Source of the DNA: Agarophyton chilense | Lineage: Eukaryota > Rhodophyta > Florideophyceae > Gracilariales > Gracilariaceae | NCBI GenBank assembly: GCA_030374765.1 | Contig: JARGXX010000092.1 | Location: 2,268,001-2,332,000, forward strand | Length of the DNA stretch: 64,000 nt | Reading direction: 5' to 3' | Shown: positions 30,729 through 42,084 of the stretch, one piece after another | How positions within the stretch are numbered: the stretch's first letter is position 1 | Layout: each line of letters starts with the position of its first letter | Made by a program: the position numbers and the translations under genes | The notes under the pieces: model-generated | Told to the model about the DNA's origin: nothing | The model's input: the letters and a program-made list of their open reading frames with translations, nothing else | Databases searched by the model: none

Positions 30729-33704
30729 ATGGCGGAGATAGTAACGCCTGGAACGGGAGAGCAGCTGGGCACTCCGCAAACACCCTTACAACCTTTTAAC
30801 GCAGTTTCTGGAGCCACTCAAACAGATGAGCTGGTACTCACAGTCGCAGGCATGTTTGCTGAGTTCCTCGAGAACTATGGTGAAGTTCAACCGCCCGCCG
30901 ATGACGGAACGGGTCGTTTGTATCCACCGAGCCCACCGGAACCCCTTTATGTCGGACAGCTTCGAACGCTCCGAGATAGATTGCGTACGACTCTTTACGT
31001 TGATTATTCGCATGTCATGGCTTATAATCAGGAGCTCAATGTCATTTCTGAGGAGTACTTCCGCTTTGAACCTGCTCTGCGTGAGCGTACCGGTCAGTTT
31101 ATTGTCAAGCACCTCCCGAAACTCCATCCGTCCAATATCTCCAGGAAAAGCGAATACGACCCGAAGAGTTATTGGTTATCGATCTTCAACATGCCAACTG
31201 TTCTCAAGCTGAGAGACTTACGCTCTGAACAAATCGGAATGCTCACATCCATATCGGGAACCATAACAAGAACGTCTGAAGTGCGCCCTGAGCTCTTGGT
31301 TGGATCTTTTTCGTGCAACGATTGCGGAGAGCCATTCCCTAATGTTGAACAGCAATTTAGATATACCGAGCCTCCGATGTGTCAGATGTGTCAAACAAAA
31401 AACAATTGGAAGCTAGATGTGGAGAAAAGCACGTTTGTGGACTGGCAGAGAGTAAGACTCCAAGAAAACGCACAAGAAATCCCGGCTGGTTCAATGCCGC
31501 GCACTATCGATGTAATATTCAGGAATGATACTGTGGAAAGTGCAAAGGCTGGTGACAAAGTAACCATTACTGGTTCTCTCATTGTTATTCCAGACGCTGT
31601 GAGCTTGGCAAGGGCTGGTGAACGTGTTCGGGCTGTTCCAAAGGGCGGTGCAGGACTCAGGGGAGATGGGTACACCGGTGTAAAAGAGTTTGGAGTCCGC
31701 GAACTTGTGTATCGAACATCTTTTCTTGCTTCTCACGTGGCTGCATCTGACTCCAAGCCAGGATCTACGTCAGTAAGGGGGGAAGATGCTGATCATGAAA
31801 CATATGAAAGCGTGCTTCATGGGTACACAAGGGAGGAACGTGACGAAATAGTGATGATGAAGACTTCATCACGTCTCTACCAGAAGATGGTGAACAGTAT
31901 CGCCCCAACCGTGTACGGTCACGACGAAGTTAGGCGCGGCGTGCTGTTGATGCTCTTCGGTGGCGTCCACAAAGAAACCGGAGAAGGGATTTCGCTGAGA
32001 GGGGACATCAATGTATGCATCGTCGGAGACCCCTCTACGGCGAAAAGTCAGTTCCTTAAGTATGTTGTTGATTTCCTTCCCAGAGCTGTGTACGCAAGTG
32101 GCAAGGCTTCATCTGCCGCTGGATTGACTGCATCAGTTGCTAAAGATCATGAAACTGGAGAATTTTGCATCGAAGCTGGCGCCCTTATGCTCGCAGATAA
32201 CGGAATCTGTTGCATTGACGAGTTCGATAAAATGGACATCAAGGACCAAGTAGCTATTCACGAAGCAATGGAACAACAAACAATCTCTATTTCAAAGGCT
32301 GGAATACACGCAACTCTCAATGCTCGCACTTCAATTCTCGCCGCTGCGAACCCTATTGGAGGAAGATATAATCGGTCGAGGACTTTGAAACAGAATCTTA
32401 CGATGACAGCTCCAATCATGTCTCGATTTGACCTTTTCTTCGTCGTTCTTGACGAAAGCGAAGAATCGTCGGATTTCAACGTAGCGCGGTTCATTGTAAA
32501 CGTTCATAAGGGTGGTGCCGCTGCCCAGCCGACCGAGTTCAACAAAGGCCAACTCCAGCGATACATCAGGGCCGCGAGGTATCTTAATCCGGTCATTCCC
32601 CCTGAGTCACGAGATTTATTGGTTCAGTCGTACAAGCAACTGCGTCAGGCAGATTCTTTCGGGGGCGCCCGGACATCATATAGAATCACTGTTCGGCAGT
32701 TGGAAAGTCTCATTCGTCTTTCAGAAGCACTTGCCAGACTTCATCTGGATTCTTACGTGCGGCCTCAGTATGTTAAAGAAGCTGTACGCCTTCTGCGCAA
32801 GTCGATTATTCATGTGGAAACGGAAGACATTGACTTAAATAACGATGACGACAACAGTGATGAGGACAAACCAGATGACAAAGTTGATCTCGAGGTCGAT
32901 GATATTGATGATAAGGGGGAGTCTCAACCAGAAAGAAGAGATGGAGGGCGTCCTAGACCTACACGAGGTGCGAGAGCACCTGATTCGGATTCAGATGAGG
33001 ATGACGACGATGATGATATCAAGCCAGATCCGCGGTATCTCCCTCCCAGAAAAGCTGTACCGAATAGAAATGCTGATGCAGGTGGAAATCCTAAGGATCG
33101 AGGGGACTTGAAGGAACATAATGGAGATGATTCCAACAAAAATCACGAAGTTCGAGTTGGGGAAAGTTCTTCAGTAGTACAAAAGCAATCAAAAGACGAC
33201 GGCGTTGCACCGACAGGGAAAAGTCCAGGTATGGAAACTCAAAAAGCTCGGCCTGAAGAGCAGCTTAAACCATCCCAAGAAGAGGGTGGCGCTTCTAAGG
33301 ACAAAGGCCCTCAAACACAATCGAGCGGTGCACCAACTTCTACTAATACCCCCTCAGGTGAGAAAATATCGATTGGCTTCAATGAATTCAGAGCTTTAGT
33401 GAACAAAGTAGTAGTACACCTGAGAAAGCAGGAAGCACTTGGCGCCTCATTGGGAGCTGCAGCAAAGCGAAAAGACATAATTATGTTCTTGCTTGAGGAT
33501 GCCGATCGTCAGGGCGGTTCCGGTGGTGCATTTGAGTCCGAGGAGGCTTTGAAGCAGGAAGCAAAACGTATGAGGCTCGTTGTCAACCGAATGATCAAGA
33601 AAGAAAGGGTCCTTGTCGAAGTGCCGAATATAGAGCCAGAAGCTGGGGTCCTTTCACGGGATGACCGGATTTACGCTGTCCATCCGAACTACGTTGTGGA
33701 GTAG
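30729..33704 (+). CDS. MCM6: DNA replication licensing helicase subunit MCM6
   Basis: This 991-residue protein is a subunit of the MCM2-7 replicative helicase in the nucleus. Visible motifs: MCM-type zinc finger CNDC (196-199) and CQMC (218-221); Walker A GDPSTAKS (433-440); Walker B CCIDEFDK (494-501); sensor AAANP (about 538); arginine finger SRFD (565-568). After the AAA+ lid an acidic, low-complexity linker of about 170 residues (about 700-870) precedes a winged-helix C-terminal domain (about 880-990), which is why it is longer than the usual 820-830 residues. The opening TDELVLTVAGMFAEFLENY is typical of the MCM6 N-terminus. Single exon. Convergent with the XPG gene 64 bp away. Confidence 0.95.
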   Translation: MAEIVTPGTGEQLGTPQTPLQPFNAVSGATQTDELVLTVAGMFAEFLENYGEVQPPADDGTGRLYPPSPPEPLYVGQLRTLRDRLRTTLYVDYSHVMAYNQELNVISEEYFRFEPALRERTGQFIVKHLPKLHPSNISRKSEYDPKSYWLSIFNMPTVLKLRDLRSEQIGMLTSISGTITRTSEVRPELLVGSFSCNDCGEPFPNVEQQFRYTEPPMCQMCQTKNNWKLDVEKSTFVDWQRVRLQENAQEIPAGSMPRTIDVIFRNDTVESAKAGDKVTITGSLIVIPDAVSLARAGERVRAVPKGGAGLRGDGYTGVKEFGVRELVYRTSFLASHVAASDSKPGSTSVRGEDADHETYESVLHGYTREERDEIVMMKTSSRLYQKMVNSIAPTVYGHDEVRRGVLLMLFGGVHKETGEGISLRGDINVCIVGDPSTAKSQFLKYVVDFLPRAVYASGKASSAAGLTASVAKDHETGEFCIEAGALMLADNGICCIDEFDKMDIKDQVAIHEAMEQQTISISKAGIHATLNARTSILAAANPIGGRYNRSRTLKQNLTMTAPIMSRFDLFFVVLDESEESSDFNVARFIVNVHKGGAAAQPTEFNKGQLQRYIRAARYLNPVIPPESRDLLVQSYKQLRQADSFGGARTSYRITVRQLESLIRLSEALARLHLDSYVRPQYVKEAVRLLRKSIIHVETEDIDLNNDDDNSDEDKPDDKVDLEVDDIDDKGESQPERRDGGRPRPTRGARAPDSDSDEDDDDDDIKPDPRYLPPRKAVPNRNADAGGNPKDRGDLKEHNGDDSNKNHEVRVGESSSVVQKQSKDDGVAPTGKSPGMETQKARPEEQLKPSQEEGGASKDKGPQTQSSGAPTSTNTPSGEKISIGFNEFRALVNKVVVHLRKQEALGASLGAAAKRKDIIMFLLEDADRQGGSGGAFESEEALKQEAKRMRLVVNRMIKKERVLVEVPNIEPEAGVLSRDDRIYAVHPNYVVE

Positions 33705-33768
33705 CCTTAACGAAATCGTTCCGTAGATTGATGTATGTTTCGGGAACGGTAAAACACAAGGATATTCT

Positions 33769-36700
33769 TTAATCAGCACGATGAGTGATCTCGACATCTT
33801 CCCGCTCTTCGCCATTTGTTTTGGCCTCCGCTTCTTCGAGCATCTTCAACATTTGCCCTTCCTCCTCAGGGGACAGGTCCATTGTTGATGTGTACGTCAT
33901 TGAGCTTGTCTTACGGCGCTTAATCCGCGGCACCAAGGTAGCCATGATTTCTTCCGCATCTTCTCCTGCCATGCCTTTGACAGCGTTTTGAAGTCGTTTC
34001 GAACGGATTTTGGCGAACCTATGAGGCTTATAGAAATCAGATATTCTTGTTTGCTGCAGACCTTTCCTTTTCAGCAGTTCTTTTCTTAATGGACCGACTG
34101 CATTCTCGAACGTGGTTCGCTCCCATCCAAACTTTTCCCAGCAAAATCTTGCAAGGCCGTCGAAGTTGATTTCCCTCCATTTGAAGCGGTCCTTGTTGCT
34201 GTCTACAATGGGGTTTAGATATGCTTCAGAAACCGCAGGGTTCGGGAAACCCTCTCTAACCACCCAATTCCGTTTCATATTGCGATGTTTCCAACAAAAC
34301 CGTCGTCGTACGGCATCTGTCGAAGTTCCTTTCATCACAGATTCTTCCGGTTCTTTATCGAGGACGGTCACTTTTTTCGTCCATTCAAGGAACTCGCTCA
34401 AACCCTTTACCCCCGGAAAAGCCTCCATGATTTCCATGGCATTGACGATGCCCACCCCCCGTACGCCTGGGGTGTAGTCGGACCCCAATAAGTGCGCCAG
34501 ACGTATTAGAAGGTCCCGATCCAGACCAAGACTTGACTTGATATCCTGTGTGTCATAAGTCTCCGCAAATCTGCCGTCTGCAAACAATTGTCTGTAAACA
34601 ACTTTGGCTCCGAATAGAAAAGCATCAGAATCCTCAGTTATCACGCCGTCAACTATCTTTGCTGTATTCAAGAAAGCGCACTGTGCTTCAGCTTCCATTG
34701 GTGCCTCGAGATAAGGTATTCCGAGCAGTTTCAACAAATCTCTAGTCTCAGAATACATCTCATCTGATATAGTCTCCACCGCACCGACATGGGTATCTCG
34801 CTGTTTTCTGAACAGCTGAGCTTCTGAATCAAGATCGGCATACAACCGCTCCATCTCCATTAAAGTCATTTCTCCCTCCGGCTTTTGCCCACCACGTTCC
34901 TTTTCTACTGTACGCAAATTTTCCGGCGATGTAAAGCCGATGGCATCTGGAGACTTGAACGACAAGTCAATCTGTGTTTCTTCCAAACGCTTATCCGTTT
35001 CGTCTGGAGCGTTTCGAGTTGTGCCATACTTTTCGTCGACCAAGATTGTGAGTTTCTTTGGTTGTTCGACGGTCTTTCGCTTCCTCTTTGCCTCGACTTC
35101 TAAATGCGACAATTTGTCACTCGTAGAAGACTTAAGGATATCAGAGGTGTTCTGCTTTAGAGACAAAGCGATAGCAAGCTGAATATCATTTTCCTCTTCT
35201 TGCACAGTCCGTGATTTCCTAGCGTTAGTTTCATCTGTGGCATCTTCGTTACGTTGAATGCAAACACCGTGGGGAATGGTTTTTGTAGATGGAGATGTCG
35301 TATCATCGCTTTCAAATGAATTCTTCTGTGAAGCCGTCGCGATTTGTTGCCGTACGGAAGAGGATCTGAGAACAGATTTGCTAGGATCCGCACTCCCAAT
35401 TTGATTACGACTGAGTTGGCCTGCGCTTTTGGCAGGATCTCTCTTTCGCCGTTGTGATGTCTTTTCATTTGTAAATGGCAGTGGAGGGGAATTTGGAGGA
35501 ATCCCATGCTTCGTTTTCCTCCCTGGGAAATCAACTTTACCCACCGTTCTAATATCCTCATCGAAATCAATATCTGCCGCCGCCACACTCTTATCAATAT
35601 CAGTCACTGACCCCTGCTGCCTTTCTCGGATTTCTTGGGGCCCACGACTGTTTAAACCCCCTGAATTATGTCCATCGACTGGAGATGAGTCCGGGCGAGC
35701 ATAAAAAGCGTCAGTTATCTGCTTCTTTCGAACACTGTCTGTAGCAGTTGACAAGGCTCCCTTTTTCTCAATCACAGAAGTAATAAGGGAGCCTTTCTCA
35801 TCAGACACGCTTACTTTCCGTGCCGTTCCTTCCGATATCTCCTCCAATTCGAAAGTACGACCTGAATTTTCGGAATCCGATTTCCCTGCTCCATCTTCCC
35901 ATTCTACATCATCACTGTCGCTATCATTATCACCTTCAGGAAGCGGGTCCCATTGTTTCTGAACGCTGTCAGATGGGCTGGGCATGTCATTCTGCTTAAA
36001 TACCCCGACTTCCTCGTCCTCCTCCCTATCTCGTTTTTCGGATGTGGAGCGAAAATTTGGTCCACACCCCATTCCTCCAGTTGTTATTCTACTTAGCTCA
36101 AGACCACCCCTGCCAGAAAGAACCCTAGACGCCCACCCAACCCCAGAGGACAACTGCTTTTCGGTGTGCCTTTTCTCTTCAACCTTCGAAGACATTTGTA
36201 GAGAGGTGTCCAAACTATCACCTTGCGCGGCACGGATTTGAGATAGAATATCTTTTGGGCGCACGTCAGAATCCTTCGTCAAATACGAAGAGCGAAGAAT
36301 ATCATCTTCCGAATCGCTGTCAACAACATCTTGTTCTGTTTCATGAAGCTCCTCAAAAACAAACTCTCTTCTGCTATCAGATGCTATCCGATTTCTGACA
36401 CCGGAATTGTTATTTATAACATTTCGAACATTTGATATCTTCCTGTTCAGTGCTGTATGGCGTAAAAACCCATCTATCTGAGTTCTGGAAAACTCGGTGG
36501 GATTGTCTTGTTGTTGTAGCATATTTTCTCTATGTCGAAGTCTTTGTTCTTGTTTGATCTGCCTGAAAACTTTAGATTGCATATGAGTTGGTAACCCGAC
36601 TAGAGTAGCGTCATCAAGATCTTGTAGGTCACTGGGTAGTATGATTTGCTCGTTTTCAGATTCACTATTCTGAGTGAAATCTTCTGTATCATCGACAACT

Positions 36701-37335
36701 TTGGCAAGTTTGGGCGCATTGGCTTCGTTGAATACGTGATTGTTTCGAGTAGCTGAAACGCCGAACTTCTTCCGTGGGGTATTCGAAGGGCTTGGATTCT
36801 GATATACAGGCTGAATCTCGTCCGCTTCGTCTTCAAGTGCGTCGGATTCGATAATTGATTTTGAAGTTCCACCTACATTTTTTAGAATACCCTGAGTGAG
36901 AGGGCCATTTCCCAGGGCTGGAATGCTCTCACTGCTTTTTGCTAGATTTCTGCCGTTCTTTCTGGATATTGCGTCCCCCACAGCTTTCTTCTTCATACGA
37001 TTTATTAGTATCTTTTCCGCTAGTCTGCGAAGCTTGGCCTCATGCTTTTCTCTCTGAGCGCGTCTGGATGCGACTGTTCGACGTTTGATAGCCGGAGTTG
37101 CTCCGTCGAAGACAAGGATCGGTTTCACAGAAAGAAATAAAAGCTTAATGCAACGACGAAAGACACCGATAAGATGAGCATTTCTGACTCTGGCTCCCTC
37201 TGCATCTCGCATCGCCTTCACAAGCTGGGTTAGCCATATGGAGATGTCGACGGCCAGAACCTTGTTGTGGACATAATCATTGCTCACACGTCGTCCAACT
37301 GGAGCTAAAAGTTGCCATAAACCATGAACTCCCAT
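33769..37335 (-). CDS. XPG/RAD2 (ERCC5-type) structure-specific endonuclease
   Basis: This 1188-residue FEN1-superfamily nuclease of nucleotide excision repair makes the 3' incision. The N-nuclease domain is at residues 1-100 (MGVHGLWQLLAPVGRRV, LAVDISIWL, LVFDGATPAIKRRT). A long disordered acidic spacer of about 750 residues, typical of XPG/RAD2 rather than FEN1 or EXO1, separates it from the I-nuclease domain (LGIPYLEAPMEAEAQCAFL about 875; GVITEDSDAFLFGA) and the helix-hairpin-helix (GVRGVGIVNAMEIMEAF about 955). Near residue 1095, QTRISDFY fits the PCNA-interacting PIP box QxxIxxFF. It ends in basic and Glu-rich tails. Single exon, ATG at 37335. Tail-to-tail with MCM6. Confidence 0.93.
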   Translation of the reverse strand: MGVHGLWQLLAPVGRRVSNDYVHNKVLAVDISIWLTQLVKAMRDAEGARVRNAHLIGVFRRCIKLLFLSVKPILVFDGATPAIKRRTVASRRAQREKHEAKLRRLAEKILINRMKKKAVGDAISRKNGRNLAKSSESIPALGNGPLTQGILKNVGGTSKSIIESDALEDEADEIQPVYQNPSPSNTPRKKFGVSATRNNHVFNEANAPKLAKVVDDTEDFTQNSESENEQIILPSDLQDLDDATLVGLPTHMQSKVFRQIKQEQRLRHRENMLQQQDNPTEFSRTQIDGFLRHTALNRKISNVRNVINNNSGVRNRIASDSRREFVFEELHETEQDVVDSDSEDDILRSSYLTKDSDVRPKDILSQIRAAQGDSLDTSLQMSSKVEEKRHTEKQLSSGVGWASRVLSGRGGLELSRITTGGMGCGPNFRSTSEKRDREEDEEVGVFKQNDMPSPSDSVQKQWDPLPEGDNDSDSDDVEWEDGAGKSDSENSGRTFELEEISEGTARKVSVSDEKGSLITSVIEKKGALSTATDSVRKKQITDAFYARPDSSPVDGHNSGGLNSRGPQEIRERQQGSVTDIDKSVAAADIDFDEDIRTVGKVDFPGRKTKHGIPPNSPPLPFTNEKTSQRRKRDPAKSAGQLSRNQIGSADPSKSVLRSSSVRQQIATASQKNSFESDDTTSPSTKTIPHGVCIQRNEDATDETNARKSRTVQEEENDIQLAIALSLKQNTSDILKSSTSDKLSHLEVEAKRKRKTVEQPKKLTILVDEKYGTTRNAPDETDKRLEETQIDLSFKSPDAIGFTSPENLRTVEKERGGQKPEGEMTLMEMERLYADLDSEAQLFRKQRDTHVGAVETISDEMYSETRDLLKLLGIPYLEAPMEAEAQCAFLNTAKIVDGVITEDSDAFLFGAKVVYRQLFADGRFAETYDTQDIKSSLGLDRDLLIRLAHLLGSDYTPGVRGVGIVNAMEIMEAFPGVKGLSEFLEWTKKVTVLDKEPEESVMKGTSTDAVRRRFCWKHRNMKRNWVVREGFPNPAVSEAYLNPIVDSNKDRFKWREINFDGLARFCWEKFGWERTTFENAVGPLRKELLKRKGLQQTRISDFYKPHRFAKIRSKRLQNAVKGMAGEDAEEIMATLVPRIKRRKTSSMTYTSTMDLSPEEEGQMLKMLEEAEAKTNGEEREDVEITHRAD

Positions 37336-40300
37336 CTAAATATACTCCCGAAATAGTTGAAGAGCTTGTTTGAGCTCTGCAGCTCAGAGACGTGCACTTC
37401 GTAGGTGAAAAAGAAAAGCCCCTACCTTCAATTACATTCTGCTTTTCATATGGCCTTCAGCAAAAGCCTTGATTCAGTCGAGTATTTCTACTTTCGTGAG
37501 CATTTTTCATTAGAACATAGTAGTGGTTTCTTCGAAGGCCCGAGAACATCCAGATTGCCGGCTTCAGCTACGAAGATAGCTACACAAGCTGCACAGGGTG
37601 GTGGTGGATCAAAGTATGTCAAGCATCAAATTGGATTCTAATGCTGTGTGTATTAAAACTTCGTACAGGTGTGAAGGATAACAAAATGGGAGATTGTATG
37701 ATTCGGGGGGTGACGGCTTGCAGGATTAGACCACCCTGGGGGTGACAGGCGCAAACAATCCCAAAAACCCCTAAAGCAAAACCCCCAAAACAACCCCTAC
37801 AGACAGTGTCACCCCCGGGGTAGTCTGAATCTGCAAGCTGTCACCCCCCAAATCGTATCATTTGGCCTAAAAAGATTAGGTAGGCCGAAACAGCTGTCCA
37901 AACGCTCTGAGGCAAGTGTTTTCTCAGTAATGACGGCATCACGGTAGAAAATGGGCGACGGAAGACAGGGAACGAGATGTAACTTATATTTGACCGGAGA
38001 AGACATTTCAACGTCGTCGAAGGATGTTACGCAGGGCTTTTGGATAATTGGAAACCCCCCTTCTTCTGAGAATAGACATGGAGCATGTGTGCGAGCGGCA
38101 CGGTAGTCTTCAATACCCCTTTCAGGAGACACATACTCGCCATGAGATTCCATTACTTGCTTTTCTTTCAAGCCCCTTGCGAGATTTCAGCAAGGAGTTC
38201 CTCGTAGAAAACCCAATAGCCACCTATTGCACATGTACATTTCAGACGTCTTCGCTGTCAACAGGTTTCTCTCTCTCTTTATGTGAGAACGTATCCGCTC
38301 AAGCTTTCTTCAGTGTTTCAAACCCGCTGGAAACGTCTCGTACTAAGAGAAAATGGAACATGTCGTCGACGAGCAGAGCAACTCTCGTGGAGAGGCATCG
38401 ACCGAAATCATGCTCCTCTGAATAGTTGAGTTAAAACCCTTCAATGAGAATGTCATCTCATGTAGAAAAGCGCAGCAGTGAAATGTCACCCCTCACAATA
38501 TCCGGCGCCGAAGAAATCTTAGAATGCTTTTTCTGGTCCAAACTCTTTCTAAAGAGATGAAGAACCTCGTTTCGGATGTTCAATGTGGGATTTTGTATTT
38601 ATTATACGTTTACCCCGGATGGCTGTCGAAACCTTTCACGTCTTTGTTGTATTGCACCCATTATCCCGGCCTCGTAGGAATCTGCTGAAATAGCGCTCTC
38701 CAATCCGCTGCAAAGCGCACTTGATACGCTGCCGGCCGCAGACATTCATCAGCTTGCATTAGGCAAATGGAAAAAAGATTATAAGATTATCTTAAGAGTT
38801 TTACCTGCTTGAGATAGAGTTTGATCCCCACAGCATCTTGTTCTAAAGTTCACGGAAAACGTATCTGAAACCAATAGCTTGCTCGAAATGGCCACAGGAA
38901 GCACAACTCCAAAGGACAATGGATAGCCTTCTGTGCGAATGCGCAAGAGCACCCTCATTGCCTGTGCTTGGAGCTTTGAAAAGTTTGGATCTTCTCTGCT
39001 TCGCATTGAGAAGCAGGTTCAATATTCAAGACTTGATAGATCAATTACTTGCATCGTATGTCCATAAAGTGAGGAGCACCGAGGGCGTTCATGATCTCCA
39101 AAAATGTCCTTGTGTTTTATTTCATTTCTCAGTTCCAACTCTCGAGTTAAGAATGAATATTGAGGTGAAGATCCCTCTTGTGAATAACCCCCGCCTATCC
39201 ATATGCACAGGCGTTTCGGCCACCGTCGTGTGCGACCTCCGGTGCCATTTATCTCAAACATTTGCACGGATGCCACACGAACGTGTGTTCGGGTCTGTCG
39301 TGGAAAACAATCTTGACTCAGATCCGCTCTTCATGTGGGGTCCTTGTAGGACTGCTACAAGGAGCCCATATCTGTTCTTAATTCTTATGATTTAGATTAC
39401 CAGCCAAGAAAGAAAAAACAAAATAACCTGTTTCGGTAACAGCTTGGCATGTTTGTGACGTGAGGTCATGTTTAGTAGGGTTCATGTTATAGTACAAAGA
39501 AACAACTGATTTCATTCGTGTTCGTGTTGAAAATCGGTACGCATCTAGATGCGATCAAAGCTAACAGCTCCAAATTCCATTTGGGTGGCTAGACATGGGG
39601 TCGACAACGTTCATAAATTCATTTCTAAGCCTAAAGGCTGAGTCCTAAGTGTAGGAAGAGAAGTGATGCGGGCCAAGCTTTGGTCACACGATCATCTGTG
39701 ACGGCTTTAAGTGCCTTGTGGATGTAGAGGCAACGCTTACGATAGAAATCGGAGTTTGCCTGCTTACCGTCCCCTGATGTTTTCATCTATAACTGGCACG
39801 TTGTTTGTCTCGATATAATCATCGTTGATTGTGCTATAAACGCTTTTGAACACCTCAACGGCTACGGGAAAGCGTTGAGGTTCTGTTCATTGCAGATTAT
39901 TGAGAGATAAGATCCGTTGAACAGTCGCTCGGGTTTTATTGAATTAGTGTCTCTTTATGAAGCTTTCATCGTGCGGGCCACGACGGCAGCTCACTTTTAT
40001 CCACGACGATAAGACATGGCTTGGAGACCGACAATGAGGTCTTTGCGAACTCCCTGTCGATAACGAGCTGACATTCACGCTGGAAAATGTGGACATTGTT
40101 ATTAAGCGGCGACAAATGGTAAGCACGAGTTGAAGACATGTGAGTCTCAAGTTTCTTTAGAGGAGCAACTCGGCTAGTGTTTCGATCTATCGCTCAAACG
40201 GCAGTACATTGTATCAGCAATAAAATTGTGATGCAATCGCGAATCACAAGAGAAAGCTGCATCTAGCTAGCTGGTAACCTAGATGGACGACGGGTGGCTC

Positions 40301-42084
40301 TCATGAGTGTGTAGGGTATCTAATGTTTTTCCCTACACTGTATACTCGAGAGAGTCAGGCGGTTGGTTTGTTAGAAAGAATTTCTTGGAAATTTGTGGAA
40401 TACGCAAGCATATGCATAGAAAGAGAGTGAAATCTGGCGGCGTTGAAAAAAACCGTGCGATATGGACAAGGAGATCGACAGACAGCATGCATGCTTAGAG
40501 GCCAACGAACATTTGGCATGGCAGCAGCTGACCAAGTGCAATACAGAGTACTTGCAGTGAATGGTTTGGTAAAGTAGGGCGGCGTTGGTGGTGTGCGACA
40601 GGCGGTGACAGAGGCGCACCAAGCCAAAATCAAGGGAAGTACTTGATCATTTGAAGGGTAGGGCATGCGATATTTGTTGATGTGACCTTTTCTCTGATTC
40701 ACGAGAGCCCAGATCGAAGAGTGAATAGTTGGGAGTGGTGATGGATGTTAGGGTATGTGTTGGGTGGGAATCACCCTATCCCTAGCTAGGTGTAAATTGG
40801 AGAGCATTGCCAAACACGGATTGGTTGCTGAGCAGGGGCAAATGTGCAGTTTGACATAGCGTTAATACGAGAGAGGTCAAACGTGGAACAAGTCGAAGAA
40901 AAGGCAAGGAGAAACGAGTGTTGAGGGTGGTTGTGTGTGCGATGGGTGAATTTGCAGCGGGCAAACGTGAAACATGCAAGTGAAGACAGGGGAGTGGGTG
41001 CTTGGAATCCGTGACAAGATGAAAAAAAAAAACAAGTAGGCTATAAGCGGAGTTCCATCACGACGGCAAACACGCGACGAAGCAGGAGGACGAATGAGCG
41101 GAAACGGGGCGCGAGCCAAAAGCAAGACGAACGATAAAGCGGCGCAGCATCGTTACAAATTAGACACGCAGGGCGTCATTATGCAAGGCAGCAGCCAGCT
41201 TGCATTCACAACACACACACACAGATGCGCCGGCGCCACAGCGGAGGTCACGAAGATATGGCATGCAGGCAGGAACGGTGGCCAGATGCGAGCGCATGTG
41301 CCAGGCAGCGCAGACGGCAAATGTGCGGCGGCTTGATTCGCTCAGCTATGCACAGGCATGCAATCGCTGGCAAATGAGGGTGATTTGGGGGTGGGAGTTG
41401 GAATCACATGGGGAGGAGGTGCAATTCAAGCGGGGAGGGCGGCGGCAAACAGAACGGTGAGCTGCGGGAGATGGCGATATGGGCGCAAGTGCACGACGGA
41501 TATGAACGAGCGTGTGTGAGTTAGGGTAAGGATGTGGGCGGGCTAGGGTGAAGTGGGTGTGGGGGGCGACACTGGCGGCGGCGGCGGCGGCGGCGTTGGC
41601 TGTGGACCGACGTGGGGCGGGGCGCGGAGTGAAGTTGGGGGTGGGGAAGGGGGGTGGCGCGGGGGGGAAGAAGGGGGCACTCGATGGCGGTATGTGACGT
41701 AGTACAGTAGGAATTGACTTGTACGTACGCAAGCGAACGGGGGGGCGGTGACGAGAGAAAGAGCGGAGAGGTGAGGGGGGAGGGGGGAGGGAAGCTTTGG
41801 GGGCGGAGAGCAGAAAAGATAACACTTTAGCATAGGCGATTTTACAAAGCGGGAAGCGACAGGAGCGTGAGGGAGAGCGCGGCAAGGATGGAGGCGTCGT
41901 TCGCAGGCAGAGCGAGAGAGAGAGAGAGAGAGAGGGGGGGGCGCGCGTTTAGGGTTACTATTAGTACAGCACGGCGGCTGCCGAGCGGCACGCGTTTTGT
42001 GCGGCGTTGATGACAGCGTGCGCGCCGTGCACGCGTGCGTGGCGCGCCGCCAACGGAGCGGCGCGCTTCTGCAAATGGGAGGTG
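37336..42084. other. 4.7-kb gene desert with a MITE and simple repeats
   Basis: I find no gene I can defend. A MITE-like inverted repeat lies at 37697-37857. The last 1.2 kb is GC-rich and repetitive: (GGC)n near 41575-41600, G-rich runs, and an (AG)n microsatellite at about 41908-41932 next to the end of the aminotransferase gene. Short open frames at 38921-39395 and 40355-40702 have no family match and look random. Confidence 0.5.
37697..37857. mobile_element. MITE-like element, 161 bp
   Basis: The ends form a terminal inverted repeat of about 50 bp: TACGATTTGGGGGGTGACA on one side and TATGATTCGGGGGGTGACG on the other, continuing through GCTTGCAG and GGGGGTGACA. The 60-bp centre is A/C-rich without coding capacity. 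No clear TSD could be read. Confidence 0.65.

Noticed and set aside
38921-39395. 158-aa plus-strand frame
   Set aside because: No domain, odd composition, and an equally good frame on the other strand; nothing supports it as a gene.
40355-40702. 115-aa minus-strand frame in the gene desert
   Set aside because: Thr/Pro/Ser-biased composition and no family match.
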